Positions 24,650 through 32,367 are shown, numbered from the stretch's first letter. The stretch: 37,193 nt of DNA from JAZSMJ01 sp045535815 (GCA_045535815.1 JAZSMJ010000025.1:1-37193), one strand, 5' to 3'. The notes: generated from the sequence alone by a model not told the origin. Translations and numbers: made by a program.

Positions 24650-25048
24650 ATGGAAGAAAACGAAGTGGGCTATCTTATAGTAAACGTGCGCACGGCAAGA
24701 GGTGCCATACCGATAGAGGGCGCCAAGGTCACGGTATCAAGACCCGACCCCGATACACAGGAATCTCAGATAATATCTGTGATGTACACAAACCAAGGCG
24801 GAGCTACCGAAAAGCTTGCCCTTCCCGCCCCTCCCAAAAATCTTTCGGGAGTTCCGGGCAACCAGAACGTTTACTCGGTCTATAACATAGAAAGCGTTAA
24901 AGAAGGATATTTCACCGTTACAAATATTTTCGTTCCCATCTTTTCGGGAGTTACCTCCATACAGCCTGTGGAAATGATTCCCTACACAAAATACGAAACT
25001 CCGACCGATGAGATATTCATCGATGAAAGAAACGAAAATCAACTCTGA
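24650..25048 (+). CDS. Beta-domain protein of the peptidoglycan-binding cluster
   Basis: The product is 132 aa from ATG 24650 behind AAAGGAG. The N-terminal ~60 residues (GYLIVNVRTARGAIPIEGAKVTVSR) look like an immunoglobulin-type or carboxypeptidase-regulatory-like domain. The rest is beta-rich and ends in an acidic tail (DEIFIDERNEN). There is no signal peptide or transmembrane segment. It precedes the SpoIID/peptidoglycan-binding gene by about 20 bases and is surely co-transcribed. The role is unknown; a structural part for a spore or envelope layer is a guess from context. Confidence 0.75.
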   Translation: MEENEVGYLIVNVRTARGAIPIEGAKVTVSRPDPDTQESQIISVMYTNQGGATEKLALPAPPKNLSGVPGNQNVYSVYNIESVKEGYFTVTNIFVPIFSGVTSIQPVEMIPYTKYETPTDEIFIDERNENQL

Positions 25049-25068
25049 TATGAAAAGGAGGGATATAT

Positions 25069-26469
25069 ATTAACGCACAGCTCCCGTTTATCCCCGAATA
25101 CATAACCGTTCACCTCGGTGCTCCCGACCAGTACGCCGAGAACGTGACGGTCACCTTCCCCGATTACATAAAAAACGTAGCGTCAAGCGAGCTATACCCC
25201 ACCTGGCCCGAAAACGCCCTCAGAGCTAACATATATGCGCAGATATCCTTTGCGCTCAACCGTGTTTTTACCGAATACTACAGAAGCCGTGGCTATGATT
25301 TTGATATTACCAACTCCACCGCAAACGACCAGTCGTTCGTTGCGGGAAGAGATATCTTTCAGAACGTAAGTGAGATCGTAGACGAGATATTCAACAATTA
25401 TCTGGTGCGCAGAGGGGCAGTCGAGCCTCTTTTTGCGCAGTATTGCAACGGCACAACAGTCACCTGCAACGGTCTTTCTCAATGGGGAACGGTCGACCTT
25501 GCAAACGACGGTCTCACCCCATACGAGATACTTACCTATTACTACGGAGACGATATAGACATAGTTTACAACGCTCCTGTAGAGAGTATCACCGAAAGCG
25601 TGCCCATCCGTCCGCTCAGAATAGGAAGCGTTGGAAACGACGTGAGAACCATTGAGGTAAGGCTGAACCGCATATCCACAAACTATCCGTCAATTCCCAA
25701 AATATCAACCGTTGACGGCGTTTTCGATTCCACAACGGAGGATGCGGTAAGGGCATTTCAGGAGATATTCAATCTCACTCCCGACGGAGTTGTCGGAAAG
25801 GCGACGTGGTACAGCATTCAGTATATCTACAACAGCGTTAAAAGAATAAGTGAGCTTAACTCCGAGGGTCTGACTCTTGAAGAGGTCTCAAGGCAGTTCC
25901 CGGAAACGCTTTCAGAGGGAGCTACAGGCTCGGGAGTTTCGCTCGTTCAATTCTTTCTCGCCTATATTGCAAGATATAACGAGACAATTCCGCCCATAAC
26001 CCCCGACGGTATTTTCGGGCCTGCAACACGCTCTGCCGTTGAGGCGTTTCAGCGGACCTACGGTCTGCCCGTTACCGGGGTGGTAGACGATCAGACCTAC
26101 GTCAAGCTTTACGATAACTACACCTCGATAATCTCATCCATACCGCCTGCACAGCTTGAGTCCACCGCAAGACCGTATCCCGGCTTTGATCTTGTTTTAG
26201 GCTCTGAAAATCAGTACGTTACCCTTTTACAGCAATATCTGAATACGGCATCGTCCGTATATACCGCTATACCGCAAACGAATGTAAACGGTGTGTTTGA
26301 TGCCCAGACTCAATCTGCTGTTATTGCTTTCCAGCGTGAGTTCGGTCTTCCGCAGACCGGTGTGGTAAATCTTGCAACCTGGAACCGAATAGCCTCCATT
26401 TACAACGATATAGAAAACGGAAATATAACCGTACAGGGACAGTATCCCGGTTACGATATTTCAAGCTGA
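25069..26469 (+). CDS. SpoIID-like protein with three peptidoglycan-binding domains
   Basis: The product is 466 aa if translation begins at ATT 25069. AAAGGAGGG (25054-25062) is six bases upstream, the in-frame stop TGA at 25051 blocks any earlier start, and the conserved-looking N-terminus (NAQLPFIPEYITVHLG) precedes the first ATG/GTG (GTG 25144). Residues about 25-165 resemble SpoIID: Glu41 in NVASSELYPTWPENALRA aligns with the catalytic glutamate, and SQWG (137-140) plus PYEILTYYYG match the C-terminal motif; Cys126 and Cys133 could bind metal. Three PG_binding_1 repeats follow at about 186-253, 284-347 and 378-441. No export signal is seen. It probably acts on peptidoglycan as a lytic transglycosylase (inference). 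Confidence 0.8.
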   Translation: MNAQLPFIPEYITVHLGAPDQYAENVTVTFPDYIKNVASSELYPTWPENALRANIYAQISFALNRVFTEYYRSRGYDFDITNSTANDQSFVAGRDIFQNVSEIVDEIFNNYLVRRGAVEPLFAQYCNGTTVTCNGLSQWGTVDLANDGLTPYEILTYYYGDDIDIVYNAPVESITESVPIRPLRIGSVGNDVRTIEVRLNRISTNYPSIPKISTVDGVFDSTTEDAVRAFQEIFNLTPDGVVGKATWYSIQYIYNSVKRISELNSEGLTLEEVSRQFPETLSEGATGSGVSLVQFFLAYIARYNETIPPITPDGIFGPATRSAVEAFQRTYGLPVTGVVDDQTYVKLYDNYTSIISSIPPAQLESTARPYPGFDLVLGSENQYVTLLQQYLNTASSVYTAIPQTNVNGVFDAQTQSAVIAFQREFGLPQTGVVNLATWNRIASIYNDIENGNITVQGQYPGYDISS

Positions 26470-26487
26470 AGGAGAGAATAAGTCAAA

Positions 26488-27015
26488 ATGATAAACCGAT
26501 TCAACAGAAGAGCACAGATTTACTCTGCGCAGGAAATGCTTTACGATATTGCAAAATACAATCCCGACGTGCCGACGGTATTCCCTGACGGTATTTTCGG
26601 AGTTGAAACAAAAAACGCCCTGCTCGAATTTCAGAGGCTGTACGGCCTTGATATAACCGGAGCAATAGACAACCAAACACTCGACGCTCTGCGCCGTGAA
26701 AGTCAAATTGCAAGAAACAGCTTTGACTCGCCCAATCGCATAGCCCCCTTTGCAAGAGTCCTCGAGGGTGGCAAGGTCAGCGCAGGTGATGAGTTTGACC
26801 TCGTTTTTATAATACAGATAATGCTTGAAACGCTCGGGATTACCTCAGAGGCATTCGAGGGTGTCGTAATTGACGGCGTATACGGCAAAAACACGCAGGA
26901 TGCAGTCCGATCGTTTCAAAAAATGCATTCAATAGAGGAAACGGGAGACGTGGACCGTGAGACCTGGGATCTCCTTGCAAATATGTACAACAGTCACGTT
27001 GGCAAAAATCAATAA
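26488..27015 (+). CDS. Peptidoglycan-binding protein with two PG_binding_1 domains
   Basis: The product is 175 aa from ATG 26488, which follows AAGGAGAG at a slightly long spacing. Two PG_binding_1 repeats cover the protein: about 12-65 (PDGIFGVETKNALLEFQRLYGLD) and about 98-168 (DGVYGKNTQDAVRSFQKMH). It has no catalytic domain, signal peptide or membrane segment. It lies 18 bases after the SpoIID-like gene and resembles its repeats, so it may have arisen by duplication. The operon ends at 27067-27094. It is likely a wall-binding accessory for its neighbour. Confidence 0.85.
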   Translation: MINRFNRRAQIYSAQEMLYDIAKYNPDVPTVFPDGIFGVETKNALLEFQRLYGLDITGAIDNQTLDALRRESQIARNSFDSPNRIAPFARVLEGGKVSAGDEFDLVFIIQIMLETLGITSEAFEGVVIDGVYGKNTQDAVRSFQKMHSIEETGDVDRETWDLLANMYNSHVGKNQ

Positions 27016-27066
27016 AAGTCAAAAACTCAAGATCGAGTTAGAAAACATAGCAAAAAACGCTTGTAA

Positions 27067-27094
27067 CCGCCGATAAACGTCGGCGGGTGTTTTT
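27067..27094 (+). terminator. Terminator after the peptidoglycan-binding cluster
   Basis: CCGCCGA (27067-27073) pairs with TCGGCGG (27080-27086), followed by GTGTTTTTG. Confidence 0.8.
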
Positions 27095-27111
27095 GTTTGT
27101 CTTTAATTGAC

Positions 27112-27128
27112 TTTGACTTTTATTGACC
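27112..27128 (-). promoter_or_regulatory. CtsR box 1
   Basis: On the minus strand the heptads GGTCAAT and AGTCAAA are separated by AAA, the direct-repeat form of a CtsR operator. It overlaps the -35 box of the ctsR promoter. Confidence 0.85.
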
Positions 27129-27141
27129 ATCATCGTATAAT
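27113..27141 (+). promoter_or_regulatory. SigmaA promoter of the ctsR operon
   Basis: TTGACT (27113-27118), a 17-base spacer and TATAAT (27136-27141). CtsR boxes lie across the -35 region and just downstream of the start. Confidence 0.85.
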
Positions 27142-27152
27142 ATTATCAGAAA

Positions 27153-27169
27153 GGTTAAACAAGGTCAAA
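27153..27169 (+). promoter_or_regulatory. CtsR box 2
   Basis: GGTTAAA and GGTCAAA are separated by CAA, a second CtsR-type direct repeat, placed a few bases after the predicted start. The first heptad differs from consensus by one base. Confidence 0.8.
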
Positions 27170-27191
27170 CTACAGAAAGGAATTTTTAAAA

Positions 27192-27623
27192 ATGCTTATA
27201 TCAGATGCAATAGCAAAGCTTATAGAGGAGATGCTGAACGAAACCGAGGCAGGATCGCTTGAGATACAGCGAAACAGCCTGGCTGACCGCATCGGATGCG
27301 TTCCCAGTCAGATAAACTACGTTATCACCTCACGCTTCACACCTGAGCGAGGCTATATCGTTGAAAGCCGAAGAGGCGGTGGCGGATATATCCGCATAAC
27401 CAGAAAGCAGATGCAGAAGAACGAGTATCTTATGCACTTCATATATGCGATAGGCGACGATCTGGATCAGAAGAGTGCGCTTGCATTTATAAAAAATCTT
27501 CATGAAAATTCACTTATAACCGACCGTGAGGCCAAGATATCAGCCGCAGCGCTGAAATATACTCCCGATAATATTTCAAGAGCAAATATAATGCGACAGA
27601 TTATTCTCGCTATAATGGAGTAA
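27192..27623 (+). CDS. ctsR: Transcriptional repressor CtsR
   Basis: The product is 143 aa, slightly short for the family. The N-terminal winged HTH includes LADRIGCVPSQINYVITSRFTPERGYIVESRRGGGGYIRI, with the glycine-rich wing that touches DNA and senses heat. The C-terminal helices (about 75-143) form the dimer and McsB contact region. It represses the clp genes and its own operon at two CtsR boxes. ATG 27192 follows GAAAGGA. It is first of ctsR-mcsA-mcsB-clpC. Confidence 0.96.
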   Translation: MLISDAIAKLIEEMLNETEAGSLEIQRNSLADRIGCVPSQINYVITSRFTPERGYIVESRRGGGGYIRITRKQMQKNEYLMHFIYAIGDDLDQKSALAFIKNLHENSLITDREAKISAAALKYTPDNISRANIMRQIILAIME

Positions 27624-27657
27624 AATTAATTATACATTCTTAAAGGAGGAATGGATC

Positions 27658-28146
27658 ATGCTTTGCCAAAGATGTAAAAAGAATCAGGCTGAATATTACT
27701 ACAAACAAAACATAAACGGAAATATATCCGAGGTAGCACTGTGTAAGGAGTGTGCATCGGAGCAGGAAAAGAGCTTTTTTGCAGACGACGCTCTCAATCT
27801 TTTGGGCGGATTTTTCGGATATCCGACCGTATCAAAGGCGAGAGCGCTTCCAAAGAAGGTATGCCCCTCTTGCGGCTCATCCTTCTCGGATCTTAGAAAG
27901 ACCGGCAAGGCAGGATGTGCGCAGTGCTACAAAACCTTTGAGGCAGAGCTGACCGGCTCTGTCAAGAGCATTCACGGAAGCGTTTCTCACAAGGGAAAGG
28001 CTCCGGGCAACTTCAAGGATAAGGCAGAAAGGTCAAAGCTGATAGACCGCCTGAAGAGCGAGCTTGACGCCGCTATAGCAAACGAGGAATACGAAAAAGC
28101 GGCAAAGATAAGAGACGAGATACGCTCGGCTAAGGAAGACGTCTGA
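27658..28146 (+). CDS. mcsA: McsA, zinc-finger activator of McsB
   Basis: The product is 162 aa. Two C4 zinc modules are seen, Cys3/Cys6 with Cys29/Cys32 and Cys69/Cys72 with Cys87/Cys90. A UVR motif (about 125-160, DRLKSELDAAIANEEYEKAAKIRDEI) is at the C-terminus. McsA stimulates the arginine kinase McsB. ATG 27658 follows GGAGG. It lies between ctsR and mcsB. Confidence 0.94.
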   Translation: MLCQRCKKNQAEYYYKQNINGNISEVALCKECASEQEKSFFADDALNLLGGFFGYPTVSKARALPKKVCPSCGSSFSDLRKTGKAGCAQCYKTFEAELTGSVKSIHGSVSHKGKAPGNFKDKAERSKLIDRLKSELDAAIANEEYEKAAKIRDEIRSAKEDV

Positions 28147-28160
28147 GGAGGTGTTATATA

Positions 28161-29159
28161 ATGGCATGGTACAATAGCTCAGGACAGGAAAACGATATAG
28201 TTATAAGCTCACGCATCCGACTTGCACGAAATCTCTTAGACTATCCATTTAGTTCAAGGCTTGATAAGAGCACTGCATCCGAGGTGATAGAAAAGATAAG
28301 AGAAGCGGCTGAAGGATATGAATTTACAGACTTTGATACCGTGGATGCGCTGACTGCACAATCGTGGGTAGAAAAGCATTATATAAGCCCCGAATTTGCC
28401 AAAAAGAGCTCCCCTCACGCAGTTTTGTCAAAGGGCGATACAGTTATAATGCTCTGCGAGGAGGACCACATAAGACTTCAGTGCATAAAGCCCGGGCTTG
28501 CACTTGAAGAGGCATATCAAGAGGCGAGCCGTGCGGATGATCAGCTTTGCGATAAGCTGAATATCGCATTTGACGAAAAGCTCGGATATCTGACACACTG
28601 CCCCACCAATCTCGGCACGGGTATGAGGGCATCGGTAATGGTATTTCTTCCTGCCCTTACCATGAATAAGCAGATAAGCTCCATAGCCGCACAGCTTCCG
28701 AAGCTCGGTCTTACCATAAGAGGCCTTTACGGAGAAGGCTCGGTTTCCGACGGATGTCTTTATCAGATATCCAATCAGGTGACCCTTGGTATATCCGAAG
28801 AGGATATTATCAAAAATTTAAGCGAAACTCTTGAAAAGATATTGTCGTACGAAAGAAGCGCACGTGAAAGACTGATAAGCCAGAATTACGACGAGATATG
28901 CGATACGGTATACCGTGCCCTCGGTACGCTAAGCAGCGCTTATATGATGAGCTCCGAGGAATTTATGAAGCTTTTCGCATACGTGCGACTCGGTATCGCC
29001 TGCGGAATGGTAAGCTCGGTGGAATACGGCGCACTTGGCGAGATATGGATAAATTCGATGCCTGCAACCCTTTCCGAAAGAATAGGCAAGGATGCCGACA
29101 GCCGTACAAGAGATAAGGAAAGAGCTTCGTATATCAGAAAGACGCTTTGTAAAAAATAA
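28161..29159 (+). CDS. mcsB: Protein arginine kinase McsB
   Basis: The product is 332 aa with a phosphagen kinase-type catalytic domain: IVISSRIRLARNL near the N-terminus binds nucleotide, and YLTHCPTNLGTGMRASVMVFLPAL is the conserved catalytic and substrate segment. McsB phosphorylates arginines on CtsR and on damaged proteins, marking them for ClpC-ClpP. ATG 28161 follows GGAGG. The gene starts 14 bases after mcsA. Confidence 0.95.
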   Translation: MAWYNSSGQENDIVISSRIRLARNLLDYPFSSRLDKSTASEVIEKIREAAEGYEFTDFDTVDALTAQSWVEKHYISPEFAKKSSPHAVLSKGDTVIMLCEEDHIRLQCIKPGLALEEAYQEASRADDQLCDKLNIAFDEKLGYLTHCPTNLGTGMRASVMVFLPALTMNKQISSIAAQLPKLGLTIRGLYGEGSVSDGCLYQISNQVTLGISEEDIIKNLSETLEKILSYERSARERLISQNYDEICDTVYRALGTLSSAYMMSSEEFMKLFAYVRLGIACGMVSSVEYGALGEIWINSMPATLSERIGKDADSRTRDKERASYIRKTLCKK

Positions 29160-29197
29160 TACCGAATGCAAGGCGCAAAGGAAACGAGGTGTTTAGA

Positions 29198-31678
29198 ATG
29201 AACAACAGATTTACTCAAAAGGCTCAGATGGCACTTGAGAGAGCGCTTTCATTTGCAAGTGAGCTGGGTCACACATATATAGGCTCCGAGCACCTTTTGC
29301 TCGGGCTTCTCTCGGACAGCGAAAGCGTTGCCTCAAGGCTTCTCGAAAACAGAGGAATGACCTTTGCAAAGGCAAAGAATATGATATCCGAGATAGCGGG
29401 AATGGGTGAAAAAACAAACGTCTCCCCCGCAGATATAACTCCGAGAACGAAAAGAATAATAGAAAGCTCCGCTATAGAGGCAAGAAACGCACACAGCGAG
29501 CTTATAGGCACGGAGCATCTGCTATCTGCACTTTTGAAGGAAAGCGATTGCGTTGGCGCAAAGATTCTTTTAGCATCAGGTGTAAATCTGCGTGACCTTT
29601 ACAGCGACGTCGCAGGCTTTACCGAAGGCTTTTCCGATACAGGTATATCAGCTGAGCAGGACGGTAAGGGTTCTGTCAGAGGCAAAAGCAACGGGGATGA
29701 CAAGCGGTCGTTTGGAAAGACTCTTGATAATTCTCCAACCATCAAGCAGTACGGCAGAGACCTTACTCAGCTTGCAAAGGAAGGAAAGCTTGACCCTATT
29801 ATAGGAAGAGAGGAAGAGACCGCAAGAGTAATACAGATACTCTCACGGCGTACAAAAAACAACCCCTGCCTTATAGGTGAGCCGGGCGTTGGAAAAACTG
29901 CGGTAGTTGAGGGGCTTGCACAGCTCATTGCCGAAGGTACCGTTCCCGAAACGCTTGTCGGTAAATCGGTGGTTACGCTTGACATATCGTCAATGATAGC
30001 AGGCGCAAAATACCGTGGCGAGTTTGAGGAGCGTATGAAGGGCGTTATGAGCGAGGTTGCCAAAAATCCCGACGTCATCCTCTTTATAGACGAGATTCAT
30101 ACCATAATAGGTGCAGGCGCCGCAGAGGGCGCAGTTGATGCCGCAAACATCATAAAGCCTGCGCTTGCAAGAGGCGAGATGCAGCTGATAGGTGCAACCA
30201 CCATAACCGAATACAGAAAGCACATAGAAAAGGATGCCGCTCTTGAAAGACGTTTTCAGTCTGTAACGGTAGGCGAGCCTTCACCGGGGGAAGCACTTCT
30301 GATACTCCGTGGACTTCGTGATAAATACGAGGCTCATCACAAGGTAAAGATAAGCGACGAGGCAATAGAAGCGGCAGTCAAGATGTCAAAAAGATATATA
30401 AACGACAGATATCTTCCCGACAAAGCCATAGACCTGATAGACGAGGCAGCCTCAAAAAAGCGAATCGCAAACTGCACCGCTCCATCGGAAATAAAGGAGC
30501 TTGAAAACAAATTCAAGGCTCTTTCTGCCGAAAAGGAGGAGGCTATAAAGCTTCAGGATTTTGAAAAGGCTGCAAAGCTGCGTGACCTTGAAAAAGAGGC
30601 TAAGCAGGCATTTGATGATGCAAAAAGCTCCTGGTCGGAAAAAAGCCGTGACTGCAACCTTAGCATAAACGAAGAAGATATCGCAGACATAGTTACCTCC
30701 TGGACCGGTATCCCCGTTAAAAAGCTGGCAGGAGAGGAGAGCGAAAAGCTTCTCCGCCTTGACGAGATACTGAAGCAGCGTATCATAGGTCAGGACAGCG
30801 CAGTCGAATCTGTTGCAAGAGCTATCAGAAGAGGCAGAGCAGGTCTTAAGAATCCCGAACGTCCTATGGGCTCGTTTATATTCTTAGGTCCTACGGGAGT
30901 AGGAAAGACCGAGCTTTCAAAGGCTCTTGCAGACGTTTTGTTCGGAGATAAAAACGCAATGATAAGGGTCGATATGTCCGAATATATGGAGAAGCACAGC
31001 GTATCTAAAATGATAGGCTCTCCCCCCGGCTACGTCGGCTACGACGACGGCGGTCAGCTCACGGAGCAGATAAGAAGACATCCCTATTCGGTAGTTCTCT
31101 TCGACGAGATAGAAAAGGCGCACCCCGACGTTTTCAATATGCTCTTGCAGATACTTGAGGACGGTATTCTTACCGACGCTCAGGGCAGAAAGGTCGATTT
31201 CAAGAACGCCGTCATTATAATGACCTCAAACGTCGGAGCATCGGCTATCACCGAAAAGCGTCGCTCACTCGGATTTTCCGACGCATCCGACACAAGCGCT
31301 CAGAAAAGCGTTTCCGAAATGGCGATGTCGTATCTCAAGGATACCTTCAAGCCCGAGTTTCTCAACCGTGTTGACGATATAATCGTGTTCAACAAGCTGA
31401 GCTGTGAAAATATAAAGAGCATCGCCAAGATAATGCTTGATGAAATAAAGGAACGAATAGCTGCAATGGGAATAACCGTTGAGTTTTCGGATGAGGTGGT
31501 CGAATTGGTCTCAAAGGAAGGCATGGACGAGGTATACGGTGCAAGACCGCTCCGCCGAGGCATACAAAGACGGATAGAGGACAGCTTCTCAACTGCGCTG
31601 CTCTCGGGCGAATTCAAATCGGGAGATTCAGTTCGGGCTACGGCAGAAGATAATGAGATAAAATACGAAAAAATATAG
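29198..31678 (+). CDS. clpC: ATP-dependent Clp protease ATP-binding subunit ClpC
   Basis: The product is 826 aa from ATG 29198; the in-frame GTG 29189 overlaps the ribosome site. Domain order: two Clp N repeats (1-145), AAA+ D1 with Walker A GEPGVGKT (227-234), a UVR-containing middle domain (about 410-470, LQDFEKAAKLRDLEKEAKQ), AAA+ D2 with GPTGVGKTE, and the C-terminal D2-small domain. It unfolds substrates for ClpP; no clpP is in this window. It is the last gene of the ctsR operon. Confidence 0.97.
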   Translation: MNNRFTQKAQMALERALSFASELGHTYIGSEHLLLGLLSDSESVASRLLENRGMTFAKAKNMISEIAGMGEKTNVSPADITPRTKRIIESSAIEARNAHSELIGTEHLLSALLKESDCVGAKILLASGVNLRDLYSDVAGFTEGFSDTGISAEQDGKGSVRGKSNGDDKRSFGKTLDNSPTIKQYGRDLTQLAKEGKLDPIIGREEETARVIQILSRRTKNNPCLIGEPGVGKTAVVEGLAQLIAEGTVPETLVGKSVVTLDISSMIAGAKYRGEFEERMKGVMSEVAKNPDVILFIDEIHTIIGAGAAEGAVDAANIIKPALARGEMQLIGATTITEYRKHIEKDAALERRFQSVTVGEPSPGEALLILRGLRDKYEAHHKVKISDEAIEAAVKMSKRYINDRYLPDKAIDLIDEAASKKRIANCTAPSEIKELENKFKALSAEKEEAIKLQDFEKAAKLRDLEKEAKQAFDDAKSSWSEKSRDCNLSINEEDIADIVTSWTGIPVKKLAGEESEKLLRLDEILKQRIIGQDSAVESVARAIRRGRAGLKNPERPMGSFIFLGPTGVGKTELSKALADVLFGDKNAMIRVDMSEYMEKHSVSKMIGSPPGYVGYDDGGQLTEQIRRHPYSVVLFDEIEKAHPDVFNMLLQILEDGILTDAQGRKVDFKNAVIIMTSNVGASAITEKRRSLGFSDASDTSAQKSVSEMAMSYLKDTFKPEFLNRVDDIIVFNKLSCENIKSIAKIMLDEIKERIAAMGITVEFSDEVVELVSKEGMDEVYGARPLRRGIQRRIEDSFSTALLSGEFKSGDSVRATAEDNEIKYEKI

Positions 31679-31685
31679 ACCCTCC

Positions 31686-31730
31686 AAAAAGGCAGTACGC
31701 TCACTTTTTTAGTGAGCGTGCTGCCTTTTT
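31686..31730 (+). terminator. Terminator of the ctsR-clpC operon
   Basis: AAAAAGGCAG/CTGCCTTTTT and ACGCTCAC/GTGAGCGT pair with a single bulge around a TTTTTTA loop, ending in TTTTTA. Confidence 0.9.
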
Positions 31731-31733
31731 ATA

Positions 31734-31762
31734 TTGACTTAATCGATTCAGCGTGGTATAAT
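31734..31762 (+). promoter_or_regulatory. Promoter of the tRNA-Leu gene
   Basis: TTGACT (31734-31739), a 17-base spacer and TATAAT (31757-31762), about 23 bases upstream of the tRNA. Confidence 0.85.
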
Positions 31763-31785
31763 AAAAGACGCAACCGCTAAACTAT

Positions 31786-31869
31786 GCGCCTGTGGCGGAA
31801 CTGGCAGACGCGCCAGACTTAGGATCTGGTATCTTCGATGTGCAGGTTCAATTCCTGTCAGGCGCACCA
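31786..31869 (+). tRNA. tRNA-Leu (anticodon TAG)
   Basis: The acceptor GCGCCTG pairs with CAGGCGC, followed by A and an encoded CCA (31867-31869). The anticodon stem CCAGA/TCTGG encloses CTTAGGA, so the anticodon is TAG (reads CUA/CUG-type leucine codons). A variable arm typical of class II tRNA and a GGTTCAATTCC T-arm are present. It is a complete gene of 84 bases. Confidence 0.95.
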
Positions 31870-31870
31870 A
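31844..31870 (+). repeat. 27-bp direct repeat, copy 1 (3' end of tRNA-Leu)
   Basis: This is the tRNA-Leu T-arm, 3' acceptor strand, CCA and one A. An exact copy lies at 32026-32052, 182 bases downstream, and both copies run straight into a hairpin terminator. Confidence 0.9.
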
Positions 31871-31907
31871 TAACAAAGGGATGGGCTTTGCCCATCCCTT
31901 TGTTATT
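31870..31907 (+). terminator. Terminator of tRNA-Leu
   Basis: A perfect inverted repeat of about 18 bp per arm around a TTT loop (arms about 31869-31886 and 31890-31907) begins at the tRNA CCA end. It is followed by TTATTTG rather than a long T run. Confidence 0.8.
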
Positions 31908-32025
31908 TGCTTGATAGGTTGAGAAGATGCACTTGAAGTTGCGAAATACATTTGGATACAGTTTTTCTGAATGCAACTTCGGGAGATATTTTTCGGATGC
32001 CGCAGGCAGCAGAAAAATTTCTCAT
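31908..32025. other. Structured non-coding segment between the tRNA-Leu end copies
   Basis: No open frame is credible. Two hairpins are visible: GAAGTTGC (31937-31944) with GCAACTTC (31973-31980), and GAGATATTTTTC near 31983-31994 with GAAAAATTTCTC near 32012-32023 (one mismatch). This could be remnant DNA or a small structured RNA; nothing identifies it. Confidence 0.4.
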
Positions 32026-32052
32026 AGGTTCAATTCCTGTCAGGCGCACCAA
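32026..32052 (+). repeat. 27-bp direct repeat, copy 2 (orphan 3' end of tRNA-Leu)
   Basis: It is identical to bases 31844-31870 but has no 5' tRNA half upstream: no GCGCCTG and no anticodon arm. It may be an attachment-site scar or the leftover of a broken duplicate tRNA gene. Confidence 0.85.
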
Positions 32053-32091
32053 AAAATACAGCATAGAGCAAAGCTCTATGCTGTATTTTTT
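32051..32091 (+). terminator. Terminator following the orphan tRNA end
   Basis: A perfect inverted repeat with 19-bp arms (32051-32069 and 32073-32091) around AAA, ending in six T. Its sequence is unrelated to the terminator after the complete tRNA. Confidence 0.85.
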
Positions 32092-32096
32092 CGTTT

Positions 32097-32169
32097 GAGC
32101 ACACCGACACAGGACCTTCAAAGCGTTACCTTTCCGGGCGGATATAGAATTCGCCCCTACGGTGTGTTC
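32097..32169. repeat. Cassette with inverted ends (GAGCACACCG/CGGTGTGTTC)
   Basis: GAGCACACCG (32097-32106) and CGGTGTGTTC (32160-32169) are inverted copies with one mismatch. Inside, GGGCG and CGCCC around an AT-rich loop (32137-32156) form a further hairpin, and CGCCCCTACG (32152-32161) can pair with CGTAGGGCG at 32180-32188. It is part of the palindromic intergenic repeat below. Confidence 0.5.
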
Positions 32170-32300
32170 GAACAAACTTCGTAGGGCGGTGGCTTACTGC
32201 CGCCGTGGCTCCCTTGTGCAAAGGGAGCTCCGCCGAAGGCGGTGAGGGATTGTTAGTGCACAGCCTACCTTCTCCCGTAGGGACAGATGCGCAGAGCTGA
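32170..32300. repeat. Intergenic palindromic repeat (clostridial interspersed type)
   Basis: Three hairpins follow each other: GGCGG (32185-32189) with CCGCC (32200-32204), GCTCCCTT (32208-32215) with AAGGGAGC (32221-32228), and CCGCC (32230-32234) with GGCGG (32238-32242), ending in TGAGGGATTGTT. I recall similar sequence being scattered through gut Clostridia genomes, but could not check it here. No gene is seen between the tRNA-Leu and tRNA-Gly regions. Confidence 0.55.
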
Positions 32301-32338
32301 CGATTAAATAAAAAAAGACTTTTTTTTGAAAAATACTC

Positions 32339-32367
32339 TTGACAAAACGGCGCTTGTGTGGTATTAT
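32339..32367 (+). promoter_or_regulatory. Promoter of the tRNA-Gly gene
   Basis: TTGACA (32339-32344), a 17-base spacer and TATTAT (32362-32367), 18 bases upstream of the tRNA. Confidence 0.85.
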
